9,152 bases of DNA from Chloroflexota bacterium (GCA_016865955.1 VGNW01000080.1:1-9152), one strand, 5' to 3'; positions 1-7,434 are shown, numbered from the stretch's first letter. Notes: a model not told the origin generated them from the letters alone. A program made the numbers and translations.

Positions 1-32
1 GGTCAAAATTATGAAGATATAGTGGTACTGCT

Positions 33-878
33 ATGAGAGAAATCAAAGCTAAAGACATCACCGAAACCGTGGCACGGCTGTGCCAGGAAGCAAATTTCTA
101 TCTGGGAGAGGATGTCCTGACTGCTCTGAAAAAAGCGCGCGAAAAGGAGGAATCCCCCGCAGGGCGGGATACCCTCGACCAGATACTGAAGAATGCTGAA
201 ATCGCCGCCAAAGAGCAGATGCCCCTCTGCCAGGACTGCGGTCTAGCCGTGGTTTTCCTGGAGATGGGTCAGGACGCTCACATAAGCGGCGGCGACCTGT
301 ATCAGGCGGTCAACGATGGCGTTAAAAAGGGCTATGACGAGGGTTACCTGCGCAAATCGGCTGTCAAGCAACCATACTCGGCAAGGGTCAATACCAAAGA
401 CAACACGCCCGCCATCATTCACACTGAGATTGTACCCGGCGATAAGCTCAAGATTACCGTTGCCCCCAAGGGCGGCGGCAGCGAGAACATGAGCCGCTTC
501 ACCGTGCTCAAGCCCGCTCAGGGTCGCCAGGGTGTAATTGATTTTGTGGTGAGCACAGTGGAAGATGCCGGAAGCAATCCCTGCCCTCCCACTATCGTCA
601 GCGTGGGCATCGGCGGCACTGCCGAGAAAGCGATGGGTATGGCAAAAAAGGCGCTGCTGCGAGAAGCGGGCAAACCGTCTCCCGACCCGGAGAACGCTGA
701 ACTGGAGAAGGAGCTATTGCAGCGTATCAACGCAACCGGTGTTGGCCCCGGCGGGACAGGCGGCAGATTCACTTCGCTGGCAGTGCATGTGGAGACCTTC
801 CCTGCCCATATCGCCAGTCTGCCGGTGGCGGTAAACATCCAGTGCCACAGCGCGCGCCACAAGGAAGCCGTGCTTTAG
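33..878 (+). CDS. fumA-alpha: Fumarate hydratase class I, alpha (N-terminal) subunit
   Basis: This is the alpha subunit (281 aa) of a two-subunit, oxygen-sensitive [4Fe-4S] fumarase, which interconverts fumarate and malate in the cytoplasm. Visible family features are the CQDCG motif (C66-G70), the KGGGSEN motif near residues 146-152, the SNPCPP segment (C184) and C271 near the C-terminus. C66, C184 and C271 are the expected three cluster ligands. The family usually has CQDTG, so the extra C69 is a small oddity. Length is normal for a stand-alone alpha subunit. The ATG at 33 gives the typical MREI start; no strong ribosome binding site is visible before it. The partner beta subunit is not next door but five genes downstream at 4303, beyond the sdh genes. 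Related two-subunit lyases such as L(+)-tartrate dehydratase share this fold, but the sdh context favours fumarase. Confidence 0.93.
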   Translation: MREIKAKDITETVARLCQEANFYLGEDVLTALKKAREKEESPAGRDTLDQILKNAEIAAKEQMPLCQDCGLAVVFLEMGQDAHISGGDLYQAVNDGVKKGYDEGYLRKSAVKQPYSARVNTKDNTPAIIHTEIVPGDKLKITVAPKGGGSENMSRFTVLKPAQGRQGVIDFVVSTVEDAGSNPCPPTIVSVGIGGTAEKAMGMAKKALLREAGKPSPDPENAELEKELLQRINATGVGPGGTGGRFTSLAVHVETFPAHIASLPVAVNIQCHSARHKEAVL

Positions 879-916
879 AGCCTGTAAGCCAAAACTAGCT
901 ATTGGAGAATGATAGC

Positions 917-2629
917 ATGGAAATAAACCATGATTTATTGATTCTGGGTTCGGGGCTGGCGGGGTTGAGGGCGGCCGTCGAGGCTGCCCGGGTGAGCAAG
1001 GACGAGCTTGACATAGCCATAATCTCGCGCGTCCAGCTTATGCGCTCCCACTCTGTCTGCGCTGAAGGGGGCACCGCCGCCGTCATGCGTCCCGAAGATG
1101 GCGACAGCCTCGAACTTCATGCCTGGGATACCGTACGAGGAAGCGACTTCTTAGCCGACCAGGACGTGGTCTGGCTTTTCGTGGAGCAAGCACCCAGGGA
1201 AATCGTACAGCTCGACCACTGGGGCATCCCCTGGTCGAGACGTCCTGACGGACGTATCAACCAGAGGCCCTTCGGCGGACACAGCTTCGATAGAGCAGTC
1301 TTCGCCGAGGACAAGACGGGCTTCTTCGAAATGCACACGCTTTACGATACCCTGCAAAGGTACGCCAAGGTTCCCCGCTACGACGAATGTTACGCCACTT
1401 CCATTATGATAGAGAACGGCGTGTTCCAGGGCGTAACGCTCTGGAATCTGGCCACAGGAGAGTTCTTCATAATACGTGGCAAAGCCCTGGTGATAGCTAC
1501 CGGCGGCGCCTGCCGCATGTACGGATTCACCACCTACTCCTTTACCGCTACCGGCGACGGTATGGCAATGGCTTACCGCGCTGGAATTCCACTCAAGGAT
1601 ATGGAGTTCGTACAGTTCCACCCCACGGGCTTGATACCGTCGGGCATACTCATCACCGAGGGCGCCCGAGGAGAGGGCGGATACCTCAAGAACAATAAGG
1701 GCGAGCGGTTCATGGATAAATACGCACCCACCAAGATGGAGACAGCTCCGCGGGACATCATCTCCCGCGCCGAGACAACCGAGATGCTGGAAGGCAGAGG
1801 CTTCACCAGCCCTGAAGGCATGGGCTATGTGAACCTCGACCTCACTCATCTAGGAGCGCAAAAGATAAACGAGCGACTGCCTCTAATCAGAGAGGTTACT
1901 ATCAAGTTCGCCTTCCTCGACCCTATAGAGAAGCCCATACCCATTCGTCCCGCAGCGCATTACTGCATGGGCGGCATTCACACCAATATCGAAGGCGCAA
2001 CTCCGGTTAAAGGTATCTGGGCAGGAGGAGAGGCAGCCTGCGTCTCCCTGCATGGTGCGAACCGTCTCGGCTCCAACTCCACCGCCGAGTGCCTGGTCTG
2101 GGGCAAGATTACAGGAGAGAAAGCGGCAAAATACGCAATGGCTCAGAAGTCATTGCCCGCTGTTCCGCAGAAGAAGTTGCAGGACGAGGAAAACCGCGTT
2201 TTCAAGCAGATAGGGCAGGGCGACGGCAGCGAGGATGTCTATATCATCCGCACGGAGCTGCAACAGATGATGGACAGCAATGCTGGCGTGTACCGCACCG
2301 GTCCGCAGATGGAAGAGGCACTCAAGAAGATCAAGGAACTAAAGCAGAGAATCAAACGAGTCAAGGTTAAAGATACCAGTCGGGTGTACAACACTAACCT
2401 GGTTAACGTGATTGAAACCACTAACCTTATCGAACTGGCGGAGACCATCGTGGCGGGCGGGCTGGCACGTAAGGAATCGCGTGGGGCGCACTCGAGGCGA
2501 GATTTCCCCAACCGCGATGACGCTAACTGGGAGAAGCATACCTTGGCACACTATACTCCTGAAGGGCCGAAGCTGGACTACTCAGCTGTGACCATGACCA
2601 TGTGGAAGCCCGTAGAAAGGAAGTATTAA
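917..2629 (+). CDS. sdhA: Succinate dehydrogenase/fumarate reductase flavoprotein subunit
   Basis: This is the catalytic FAD subunit (570 aa) of respiratory complex II, which oxidises succinate to fumarate or does the reverse at the cytoplasmic face of the membrane. The N-terminal dinucleotide-binding motif is GSGLAGLRAA (11-20). H45, in RSHSVCAEGG, is in the position of the covalent FAD histidine. The active-site segments FHPTG (234-238, H235), TEGARGEGG (R251), HYCMGGI (H348) and NRLGSNS (R383) are all present, so the enzyme should be active. The C-terminus ends in the family-like PVERKY. I chose ATG 917 over the in-frame TTG at 902: GGAG at 904-907 lies 9 bases before the ATG, and the Rossmann strand then begins at the usual distance. 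It follows fumarase alpha by 38 bases. L-aspartate oxidase is the main alternative family, excluded by the adjoining sdhCDB. Confidence 0.96.
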   Translation: MEINHDLLILGSGLAGLRAAVEAARVSKDELDIAIISRVQLMRSHSVCAEGGTAAVMRPEDGDSLELHAWDTVRGSDFLADQDVVWLFVEQAPREIVQLDHWGIPWSRRPDGRINQRPFGGHSFDRAVFAEDKTGFFEMHTLYDTLQRYAKVPRYDECYATSIMIENGVFQGVTLWNLATGEFFIIRGKALVIATGGACRMYGFTTYSFTATGDGMAMAYRAGIPLKDMEFVQFHPTGLIPSGILITEGARGEGGYLKNNKGERFMDKYAPTKMETAPRDIISRAETTEMLEGRGFTSPEGMGYVNLDLTHLGAQKINERLPLIREVTIKFAFLDPIEKPIPIRPAAHYCMGGIHTNIEGATPVKGIWAGGEAACVSLHGANRLGSNSTAECLVWGKITGEKAAKYAMAQKSLPAVPQKKLQDEENRVFKQIGQGDGSEDVYIIRTELQQMMDSNAGVYRTGPQMEEALKKIKELKQRIKRVKVKDTSRVYNTNLVNVIETTNLIELAETIVAGGLARKESRGAHSRRDFPNRDDANWEKHTLAHYTPEGPKLDYSAVTMTMWKPVERKY

Positions 2630-2634
2630 ACATC

Positions 2635-3087
2635 ATGAAAGCAACAAGCGATGCCAAGATACCTCTGCCCAACCGTTTAGGCATAAAGGGCTGGGCATGG
2701 GCAGGAAGGTACAAGATCGAGCGATACCTCTATACCCTGCACAGGATAACCGGCGTCGGCCTGGCAGCCTATATCTTCATCCACCTGATTGCCAACGGCT
2801 TCCGCCTCGGCGGTGAGGATACCTGGGAAGGCATCATGAGCGCCTTCAGCAATCCCGGAATCAAGGTGGGCGAGTACCTGGTTATGGCTGCCTTCATCAT
2901 ACATGCTCTGAATGGAGGGCGGCTGATACTACAGCACATGGGGCTGACTCTGGGAAAACCGAATCCGCCGATATATCCTTACGTCGACTCTATGCGCCGC
3001 AGGCGTCCCTTAACCTGGATAATGCTCGCCGTGATAGCGGCGCTGGCGATATATGTGCTGGTCGAGTTTGTGATTTCAGGAGCTTGA
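2635..3087 (+). CDS. sdhC: Succinate dehydrogenase cytochrome b membrane anchor (SdhC-like)
   Basis: This is the first membrane anchor of complex II (150 aa), expected to bind heme b and quinone. Three hydrophobic segments are visible at roughly 38-56, 80-100 and 124-146. The LHRITG motif (35-40) before helix 1 is typical of SdhC proteins. H50 in helix 1 (FIHLIANG) and H90 in helix 2 (IIHALNGGRLI) sit where axial heme ligands are found in related cytochromes b. The cluster RRRR (121-124) before helix 3 suggests a cytoplasmic loop by the positive-inside rule. I chose ATG 2635, 5 bases after the sdhA stop, with AAGGAAG upstream (2617-2623), over an in-frame GTG at 2602 that would overlap sdhA by 28 bases. 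The anchor is short and weakly conserved as a family; position and motifs carry the call. Confidence 0.88.
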   Translation: MKATSDAKIPLPNRLGIKGWAWAGRYKIERYLYTLHRITGVGLAAYIFIHLIANGFRLGGEDTWEGIMSAFSNPGIKVGEYLVMAAFIIHALNGGRLILQHMGLTLGKPNPPIYPYVDSMRRRRPLTWIMLAVIAALAIYVLVEFVISGA

Positions 3088-3088
3088 T

Positions 3089-3424
3089 ATGAGAGAAACA
3101 CACTTTAAGTCCTTACAGTACCTTACCGGCATAGGGATTTTCTTTCTGGTAGGGCTCCACCTGCTCATCTCGCATCTGAGCAGCGGAGAGCCTGAAGCAT
3201 GGAGCTCGGTTGCAAAGAGGGCGGCAAGCGCAGGCTGGCTAACCATATACATATTGATTTTAATCTTCGGTATCTACCATGTTATGCACGGGGTGAGAGG
3301 CATTGTCCTGGAATTCTCACTCCCGCCGACAGCAGTCAAGGCGTTGAACTGGGCGATAATATTCATCGGAGTGGCGATTTTCGGCTATGCGGTCTACATC
3401 CCAATAAACGCCTATATGGTTTAA
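3089..3424 (+). CDS. sdhD: Succinate dehydrogenase hydrophobic membrane anchor (SdhD-like)
   Basis: This is the second membrane anchor of complex II (111 aa). Three hydrophobic helices are visible at about 11-30, 50-70 and 86-106. H24 in helix 1 and H64 in helix 2 (YHVMHGVRG) are candidate heme ligands; H67 is an alternative to H64. The HG-x-RG pattern at the end of helix 2 is characteristic of these anchors. The gene starts one base after the sdhC stop, with AGGAG at 3078-3082 inside the end of sdhC, so the two anchors are probably translated together. With sdhC it would form a six-helix bundle holding heme and the quinone site. Assignment rests on size, helix pattern, histidines and its place between sdhC and sdhB. 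Confidence 0.85.
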   Translation: MRETHFKSLQYLTGIGIFFLVGLHLLISHLSSGEPEAWSSVAKRAASAGWLTIYILILIFGIYHVMHGVRGIVLEFSLPPTAVKALNWAIIFIGVAIFGYAVYIPINAYMV

Positions 3425-3450
3425 AAATCAGAGGCTCCAAGGAGCGATGA

Positions 3451-4275
3451 ATGGAAAAGCTTACCTTTAAAGTGCAAAGATACGACCCGGACAAGGACAA
3501 GAAACCTTCCATGCAGGTTTTCACCATCCCGTTCCGACACGGCATGACTGTGCTGGACGGCTTAATTTACATCAAGGAGAATATCGATAACACGCTGTCA
3601 TTCCGCAGTTCCTGCCGCATGGGAATCTGCGGCTCCTGCGGCATGCTTATCAACCAATTACCCATGCTCGCCTGTCACACGCCCATCGAGGAACTGCATT
3701 CTGATAAAATCGAGGTGAAATCCCTGCCCAACTTTCCCATCATCAAAGACCTAGTCGCCGACCTCTCTCCGTTATTCGAGAAACACAAGTCGATAAAGCC
3801 GTACATAATGACAGCGGCGGTGGCAGAGGAGATAGAAAAGCCTACCGCCGAATTTCTACAGTCTCAGGAGCATTTAGAGGGATTCGTGCAGTTCGCCTAC
3901 TGCGTCAAGTGCGGTCTATGTATGGCAGCCTGTCCCACGGTGGCAACAGACAAACACTTCCTGGGACCGCAGCCGCTGGCTCAAGCCTGCCGCTACTCTC
4001 TGGATAAAAGAGACGACGGCGCCAAAGAGAGATTCAAGCAGACAGACATTCCTCACGGGGTCTGGCTCTGTCACCTTGCCGGAGCCTGCTCCGAAGCCTG
4101 TCCCAAAGGTGTAGACCCCGCGCTGGCGATTCAGTTGCTCAAGAGGGCGATGGTTGCCGATGGCTTCAAGCTGAGCAAAAAGAAAGCATCGCCTACCGTA
4201 GCAGCGCCCCTTTCCGAGAAGAAGCCCAAAATAACAGTGCCGGAGTTCACTATAAAGAAGCCCGGCGCCAAATAA
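3451..4275 (+). CDS. sdhB: Succinate dehydrogenase/fumarate reductase iron-sulfur subunit
   Basis: This is the electron-transfer subunit (274 aa) that carries electrons from FAD to heme and quinone. The N-terminal ferredoxin domain has C55, C60, C63 and C75 (SCRMGICGSCG and LACHT) for [2Fe-2S]. The C-terminal domain has CVKCGLCMAACP (C151, C154, C157, C161) and CHLAGACSEACPKG (C207, C213, C217). By family rule C151, C154, C157 and C217 hold [4Fe-4S], and C161, C207 and C213 hold [3Fe-4S]. All eleven cysteines are present. An ideal AAGGAG (3439-3444) precedes ATG 3451 by 6 bases. The last 30 or so residues (about 243-274) form a Lys/Pro/Ala-rich tail beyond the usual end of the fold; its role is unknown. 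The gene follows sdhD by 26 bases. Confidence 0.96.
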   Translation: MEKLTFKVQRYDPDKDKKPSMQVFTIPFRHGMTVLDGLIYIKENIDNTLSFRSSCRMGICGSCGMLINQLPMLACHTPIEELHSDKIEVKSLPNFPIIKDLVADLSPLFEKHKSIKPYIMTAAVAEEIEKPTAEFLQSQEHLEGFVQFAYCVKCGLCMAACPTVATDKHFLGPQPLAQACRYSLDKRDDGAKERFKQTDIPHGVWLCHLAGACSEACPKGVDPALAIQLLKRAMVADGFKLSKKKASPTVAAPLSEKKPKITVPEFTIKKPGAK

Positions 4276-4302
4276 GGAAGCCCGAGTTAACCGGAGGATA
4301 CA

Positions 4303-4872
4303 ATGCAAAAGAAAGTTACTTCGCCGTTCAGCGCCGATGTTGTAGAGAACCTTAGAGCAGGCGACCAGGTGCTCATCAGCGGCGTAATATATGTGGGTCG
4401 GGATGCAGCACACAAACGCCTGGTCGAGACACTGGACAAGGGTGAAAAGCTGCCCTTCGACATCAAGGGTCAGACCATATATTATATGGGCCCTTCGCCC
4501 ACCAAACCGGGGCATGTCATCGGCTCAGCGGGACCGACAACCAGCGGGCGCATGGATGCCTATACACCGCGTTTGCTGGCAGCCGGTCTAAGGGCAATGA
4601 TAGGCAAAGGCTCGCGCACCGACAAAGTCAAAGAAGCGATAAAAGAGTATAAATCGGCATATCTGGCCGCTGTCGGCGGCGCTGCAGCGCTCATCGCCAA
4701 GGCTATCGTCAAGTCCGAGATAGTGGCTTACGAAGAGCTCGGGCCTGAGGCTCTGCTGCGGCTCGAAGTGAAGGATTTCCCCGCCGTTGTGATAAACGAC
4801 TGCAAAGGCGGAGATTTATATCAAGAGGGCAAGGCAAAATACAAAATTCCAGCCGGTTCCGCAAAGAAATGA
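4303..4872 (+). CDS. fumA-beta: Fumarate hydratase class I, beta (C-terminal) subunit
   Basis: This is the beta subunit (189 aa) of the two-subunit Fe-S fumarase, completing the enzyme whose alpha subunit is encoded at 33. Family motifs are GRDAAHKR (32-39), YYMGPSP (60-66), GPTTSGRMD (77-85), GKGSR (101-105) and AYEELGPEA (142-150). These supply the substrate-binding arginines and the swivelling C-terminal domain that closes over the alpha-subunit cluster. Length is normal for a split beta subunit. A strong GGAGG (4293-4297) lies 5 bases before ATG 4303. The gene sits 27 bases after sdhB, and its TGA stop overlaps the next gene's ATG. L(+)-tartrate dehydratase beta subunit is the close alternative; the sdh context makes fumarase much more likely. 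Confidence 0.92.
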   Translation: MQKKVTSPFSADVVENLRAGDQVLISGVIYVGRDAAHKRLVETLDKGEKLPFDIKGQTIYYMGPSPTKPGHVIGSAGPTTSGRMDAYTPRLLAAGLRAMIGKGSRTDKVKEAIKEYKSAYLAAVGGAAALIAKAIVKSEIVAYEELGPEALLRLEVKDFPAVVINDCKGGDLYQEGKAKYKIPAGSAKK

Positions 4873-5681
4873 GCCCAGCCGAACAGCCTCAGGGGAAAGT
4901 GGATTTGGAGTGGGACGACAGCCACGTAGTGCCCGAGAAGGTCACCCCCGACCTCGTGTTCCTGTTCGATAGAATGATTGAGGCTACTGTTGATATGGTA
5001 GCTTCTAAGAACGGGGATAGGGTACTGGATGTGGGCTGCGGACGAGCCGTTGACGCCATAAAGATAGCCAAAAGGGGAGGCAGGCTGGTCGGTCTCGAAC
5101 CATCGAGGGTAATGCTGAACCACGGCAAAAAATGCGTTGCCGACAGCGGTAAAGAGATAGCGCTGGTTCAGGCAATCAGCGAAAACCTTCCTTTCAAGAC
5201 CGGTTCCTTCGACTGGGTCGTTTGCAAAGGCGCCCTCGACCACTTCCCCGACCCTGATAAAGCGATAAAGGAAATGGCGCGCATCCTCAAGCCGGAGGGT
5301 AAATTAGTAATCTCACTAGCTAATTTCGATAGCCTGGGACATCGCCTCGGCAAGACAGGACACTACATCGGCATATTCCTCACCCGGAGGAGACCGAAGG
5401 AACGGCAGGCATGGGAGACACCGCCCGACCATACATTCAGGTTCAACTATCCGCTGATGAAGAAGATGGTGAGCCCCTACCTGGAAATCGATAAGTCGAT
5501 GGGCATATCCTTCATGTGGGGAGCGCCCAACTGGGACAGCATAACAGGCGCAATGCCCAAGAAGATGGCATATTTCATTTTGAGAAACCTCGACAGGATA
5601 GCCCGCTTCTGCCCTGGATTGAGCGATGTCGTGCTGATCAGATGCCGACCCCGAAAACCGGAGACTCGTAAAGCAAGATGA
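4869..5681 (+). CDS. Class I SAM-dependent methyltransferase (UbiE/UbiG-like fold), substrate unknown
   Basis: This is a 270-aa protein with a Rossmann-type methyltransferase domain. Motif I is VLDVGCG (52-58), followed by the acidic strand-2 end LVGLEPS (E77). The segment ENLPFKTGSFDWVVCKGALDHF (split here as 105-115 and 116-126) is the methyltransf_11-type motif, and KPEGKLVIS (141-149) is the post-motif strand. The C-terminal about 110 residues carry several aromatics and probably form the substrate lid. The start codon overlaps the stop of fumarase beta as ATGA (4869-4872), and its own stop overlaps the next start in the same way, indicating translational coupling on both sides. Its substrate cannot be told from sequence: a quinone, lipid or small metabolite is possible. 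Coupling to the radical SAM gene suggests they act in one pathway. Confidence 0.85.
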   Translation: MSPAEQPQGKVDLEWDDSHVVPEKVTPDLVFLFDRMIEATVDMVASKNGDRVLDVGCGRAVDAIKIAKRGGRLVGLEPSRVMLNHGKKCVADSGKEIALVQAISENLPFKTGSFDWVVCKGALDHFPDPDKAIKEMARILKPEGKLVISLANFDSLGHRLGKTGHYIGIFLTRRRPKERQAWETPPDHTFRFNYPLMKKMVSPYLEIDKSMGISFMWGAPNWDSITGAMPKKMAYFILRNLDRIARFCPGLSDVVLIRCRPRKPETRKAR

Positions 5682-7174
5682 AAACCCTCCTGATAAATCC
5701 TCCCTACCCGTTCACCGAGTTCCCCATCATACCGATGGGCTTGCTCTATATCTCCGGGATATTGGAGCACAACGGCTATAAGGTGGAAGTGCTCGACCTG
5801 CTGGTTTCGAAGAACTCCAGAGAGAAGATTGAGCGCAAGATAAAGCAATACCAGCCCGATGTTGTGGGCATAACCTGCGTCACCATGAACTATCCCGCAG
5901 CCTCGGAGATACTCAAACAGTGCAAGTCGGTGAACAAGGACATCATAACGGTCATCGGCGGTCCCCATGTCACCTTCGCCCCGGTGGAGACGCTGACCGA
6001 AGCGCCCTGGATTGACATCGTGGTAAGGAGAGAGGGCGACTACACCATACTGGACATCGTCAACGGCAAAAAGCTGTCCGAGATAGACGGGATAGCTTAC
6101 AGAGAAAATGACGGCAGCGTAAAGCTGACCCGCGAGCGCGCTCTGATTGAAAACCTCGACGAGTTGCCCTTCCCGGCAAGGCATTTGTTCCAGACATCGC
6201 GCTACCTTGCCCTCGATGCCCACGCCAGCATTGTGGCGGGCAGGGGCTGTCCGTTCAACTGCATCTTCTGCGTCGGCTCCAAGATGGGGGGCAGGAGAGG
6301 CAGATTCCGCAATCCCAAGCTCATCATCGATGAAGTAGAGCAGGCGCTGGGCTACGGCTTCAAAGAGGTCAATTTCGAGGACGACCTGCTCACGCTCAAC
6401 CACAAGCACCTGCACACCGTCTGCGACGAGATAATCGCCCGAGGTCTGAAGTTCAACTGGAGCGCCTTCGCCAGAGTGGACACGGTGAACACCGATATAC
6501 TCAAAAAGATGAGACAGGCGGGCTGCACCTGGGTATCCTACGGTGTCGAGAGCGGCAACCAGCAGATACTGGACTTAGTCAAGAAAAAGATTACGCTGGA
6601 TAGAGTCCGCGAAGCCGTCAAGATGGCGAAGGACGCCGACATCAAGGTGCTGGCATCTTTCATCATCGGGCTGCCCGGCGAGACCAAAGAAACGCTCAAA
6701 GACACCATGAACTTCGCCCAGGAGCTGCAGACCTTTTACGGATTCCATGTGCTGGCGCCATTCCCGGGCAGCGAGGTCAGGGAAGAAGCGGACAAATACG
6801 GCATCGAGATACTGACCGACGACTGGGCGAGGTACGATGCCAACCGCGCTGTGACCCGGACAAAAGGAGCCAGCCCCGAAGACATCAACTCTGTTCTGCA
6901 CAAGTACTTTCAAGGTTTGAAACAACCCCTCCCCGACCCTGCGAAACCGCGTGTGAAAAGTCCGCTGGCATGGACTCTGATGCAGAGAGACATTATCGAA
7001 AGCCTGGGACCGCTCAGCCCCAAAGGTGACCCGGTAGAAGACCTTGTCAACAGGCTGGCCGATATCATACTGCATTCCCGGGAACAGATAAGCAAAGGCA
7101 TCAGAGACTGGCACAACCGCGGCCTGCTGAAATACGACCTCAAGGACGGGCGCGTGATCTGGAGATGGGGCTAG
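5678..7174 (+). CDS. B12-binding domain radical SAM enzyme, substrate unknown
   Basis: This is a 498-aa protein with three regions. Residues 1-130 form a cobalamin-binding-like domain: LLINPPYP (4-11), PMGLLYISG (19-27) and VIGGPHVTF (92-100). I see no DxHxxG motif, so cobalamin would bind without a lower-face histidine, as is common in this class. Residues about 180-360 are the radical SAM barrel with GCPFNCIFC (C191, C195 and C198 for the [4Fe-4S] cluster), FEDD (233-236), YGVESGN (288-294) and IIGLPGET (329-336). Residues about 380-498 are a C-terminal extension with no motif I recognise. The family performs methylations, ring contractions and similar radical chemistry on tailored metabolites, lipids and cofactors. 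The start overlaps the preceding methyltransferase stop (ATGA, 5678-5681). It is the last gene of the operon, and a decayed copy of its 3' end lies 372 bases downstream. Confidence 0.9.
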   Translation: MKTLLINPPYPFTEFPIIPMGLLYISGILEHNGYKVEVLDLLVSKNSREKIERKIKQYQPDVVGITCVTMNYPAASEILKQCKSVNKDIITVIGGPHVTFAPVETLTEAPWIDIVVRREGDYTILDIVNGKKLSEIDGIAYRENDGSVKLTRERALIENLDELPFPARHLFQTSRYLALDAHASIVAGRGCPFNCIFCVGSKMGGRRGRFRNPKLIIDEVEQALGYGFKEVNFEDDLLTLNHKHLHTVCDEIIARGLKFNWSAFARVDTVNTDILKKMRQAGCTWVSYGVESGNQQILDLVKKKITLDRVREAVKMAKDADIKVLASFIIGLPGETKETLKDTMNFAQELQTFYGFHVLAPFPGSEVREEADKYGIEILTDDWARYDANRAVTRTKGASPEDINSVLHKYFQGLKQPLPDPAKPRVKSPLAWTLMQRDIIESLGPLSPKGDPVEDLVNRLADIILHSREQISKGIRDWHNRGLLKYDLKDGRVIWRWG

Positions 7175-7187
7175 TCACCGTGGGTGA
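7175..7187 (+). terminator. Weak hairpin directly after the operon stop
   Basis: TCACC (7175-7179) can pair with GGTGA (7183-7187) across the loop GTG, directly after the TAG of the radical SAM gene. The stem is only 5 bp and is followed by A-rich repeat rather than a run of T, so it is not a canonical intrinsic terminator. It may be chance or a processing or stability element. Confidence 0.25.
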
Positions 7188-7291
7188 TTGCAAATTGCAA
7201 AATGCAAAATGCAAAGTGAAAAATAAGAAATTCCAAATCCCAAATTCCAAGTCAGCTTTCAGCAGTCAGGTATCAGCTACCAGCGGTCTGT
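7187..7291. repeat. Degenerate heptanucleotide tandem array (15 units)
   Basis: The sequence divides without any phase slip into 15 seven-base units. Units 1-9 (7187-7249) follow a consensus near AATNCAA (for example ATTGCAA, AATGCAA, AATTCCA). Units 10-15 (7250-7291) follow NNTCAGC (for example AGTCAGC, TTTCAGC, TATCAGC), the last being poor. The change of consensus keeps the same 7-base register. Such degenerate heptamer arrays are a recognisable kind of intergenic repeat in various bacteria; no function is evident from the sequence. Confidence 0.85.
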
Positions 7292-7399
7292 TGTTGGCTG
7301 CTGCAACCCACCCCCACATTGCTCCCCATATTCAATTGTGCGACTGATAATAGCACATGCGTTCTAGCACGTCAATAAGAAAATGTCGCTTGTATAAGT

Positions 7400-7434
7400 T
7401 TTCAGCTATCAGCGGTCAGCCATCAGAGTTCAAA
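7400..7434. repeat. Second heptad array with NNTCAGC consensus
   Basis: Five seven-base units are visible: TTTCAGC, TATCAGC, GGTCAGC, CATCAGA and a poorer GTTCAAA. The consensus matches the second half of the array at 7250-7291, about 110 bases upstream, and units TTTCAGC and TATCAGC occur in both. It abuts the start of the decayed radical SAM fragment. Confidence 0.75.

Noticed and set aside
1..36. Possible end of an upstream gene
   Set aside because: One frame ends in TGA at 34-36, which would form an ATGA overlap with the first gene; another ends in TAG at 20-22. Only about ten codons are visible, so neither can be identified or preferred.
902..916. TTG at 902 as the sdhA start
   Set aside because: GGAG at 904-907 would lie inside the coding sequence, and ATG 917 has correct spacing to it and the normal distance to the FAD-binding motif.
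1151..1849. Minus-strand open frame (232 codons) inside sdhA
   Set aside because: It is fully antisense to conserved sdhA sequence and has no family motif.
3916..4515. Minus-strand open frame (199 codons) across the sdhB/fumarase beta junction
   Set aside because: It is antisense to both conserved genes and has no domain or ribosome binding site that would support it.
5477..6415. Long minus-strand open frame (312 codons) opposite the methyltransferase/radical SAM junction
   Set aside because: It is antisense to two genes with clear catalytic motifs, spans their junction, and its product shows no recognisable domain; it reflects the codon bias of the real genes.
7187..7434. CRISPR array
   Set aside because: The repeat unit is 7 bases with no spacers of regular length and no cas genes nearby; it is a degenerate heptad tandem repeat.
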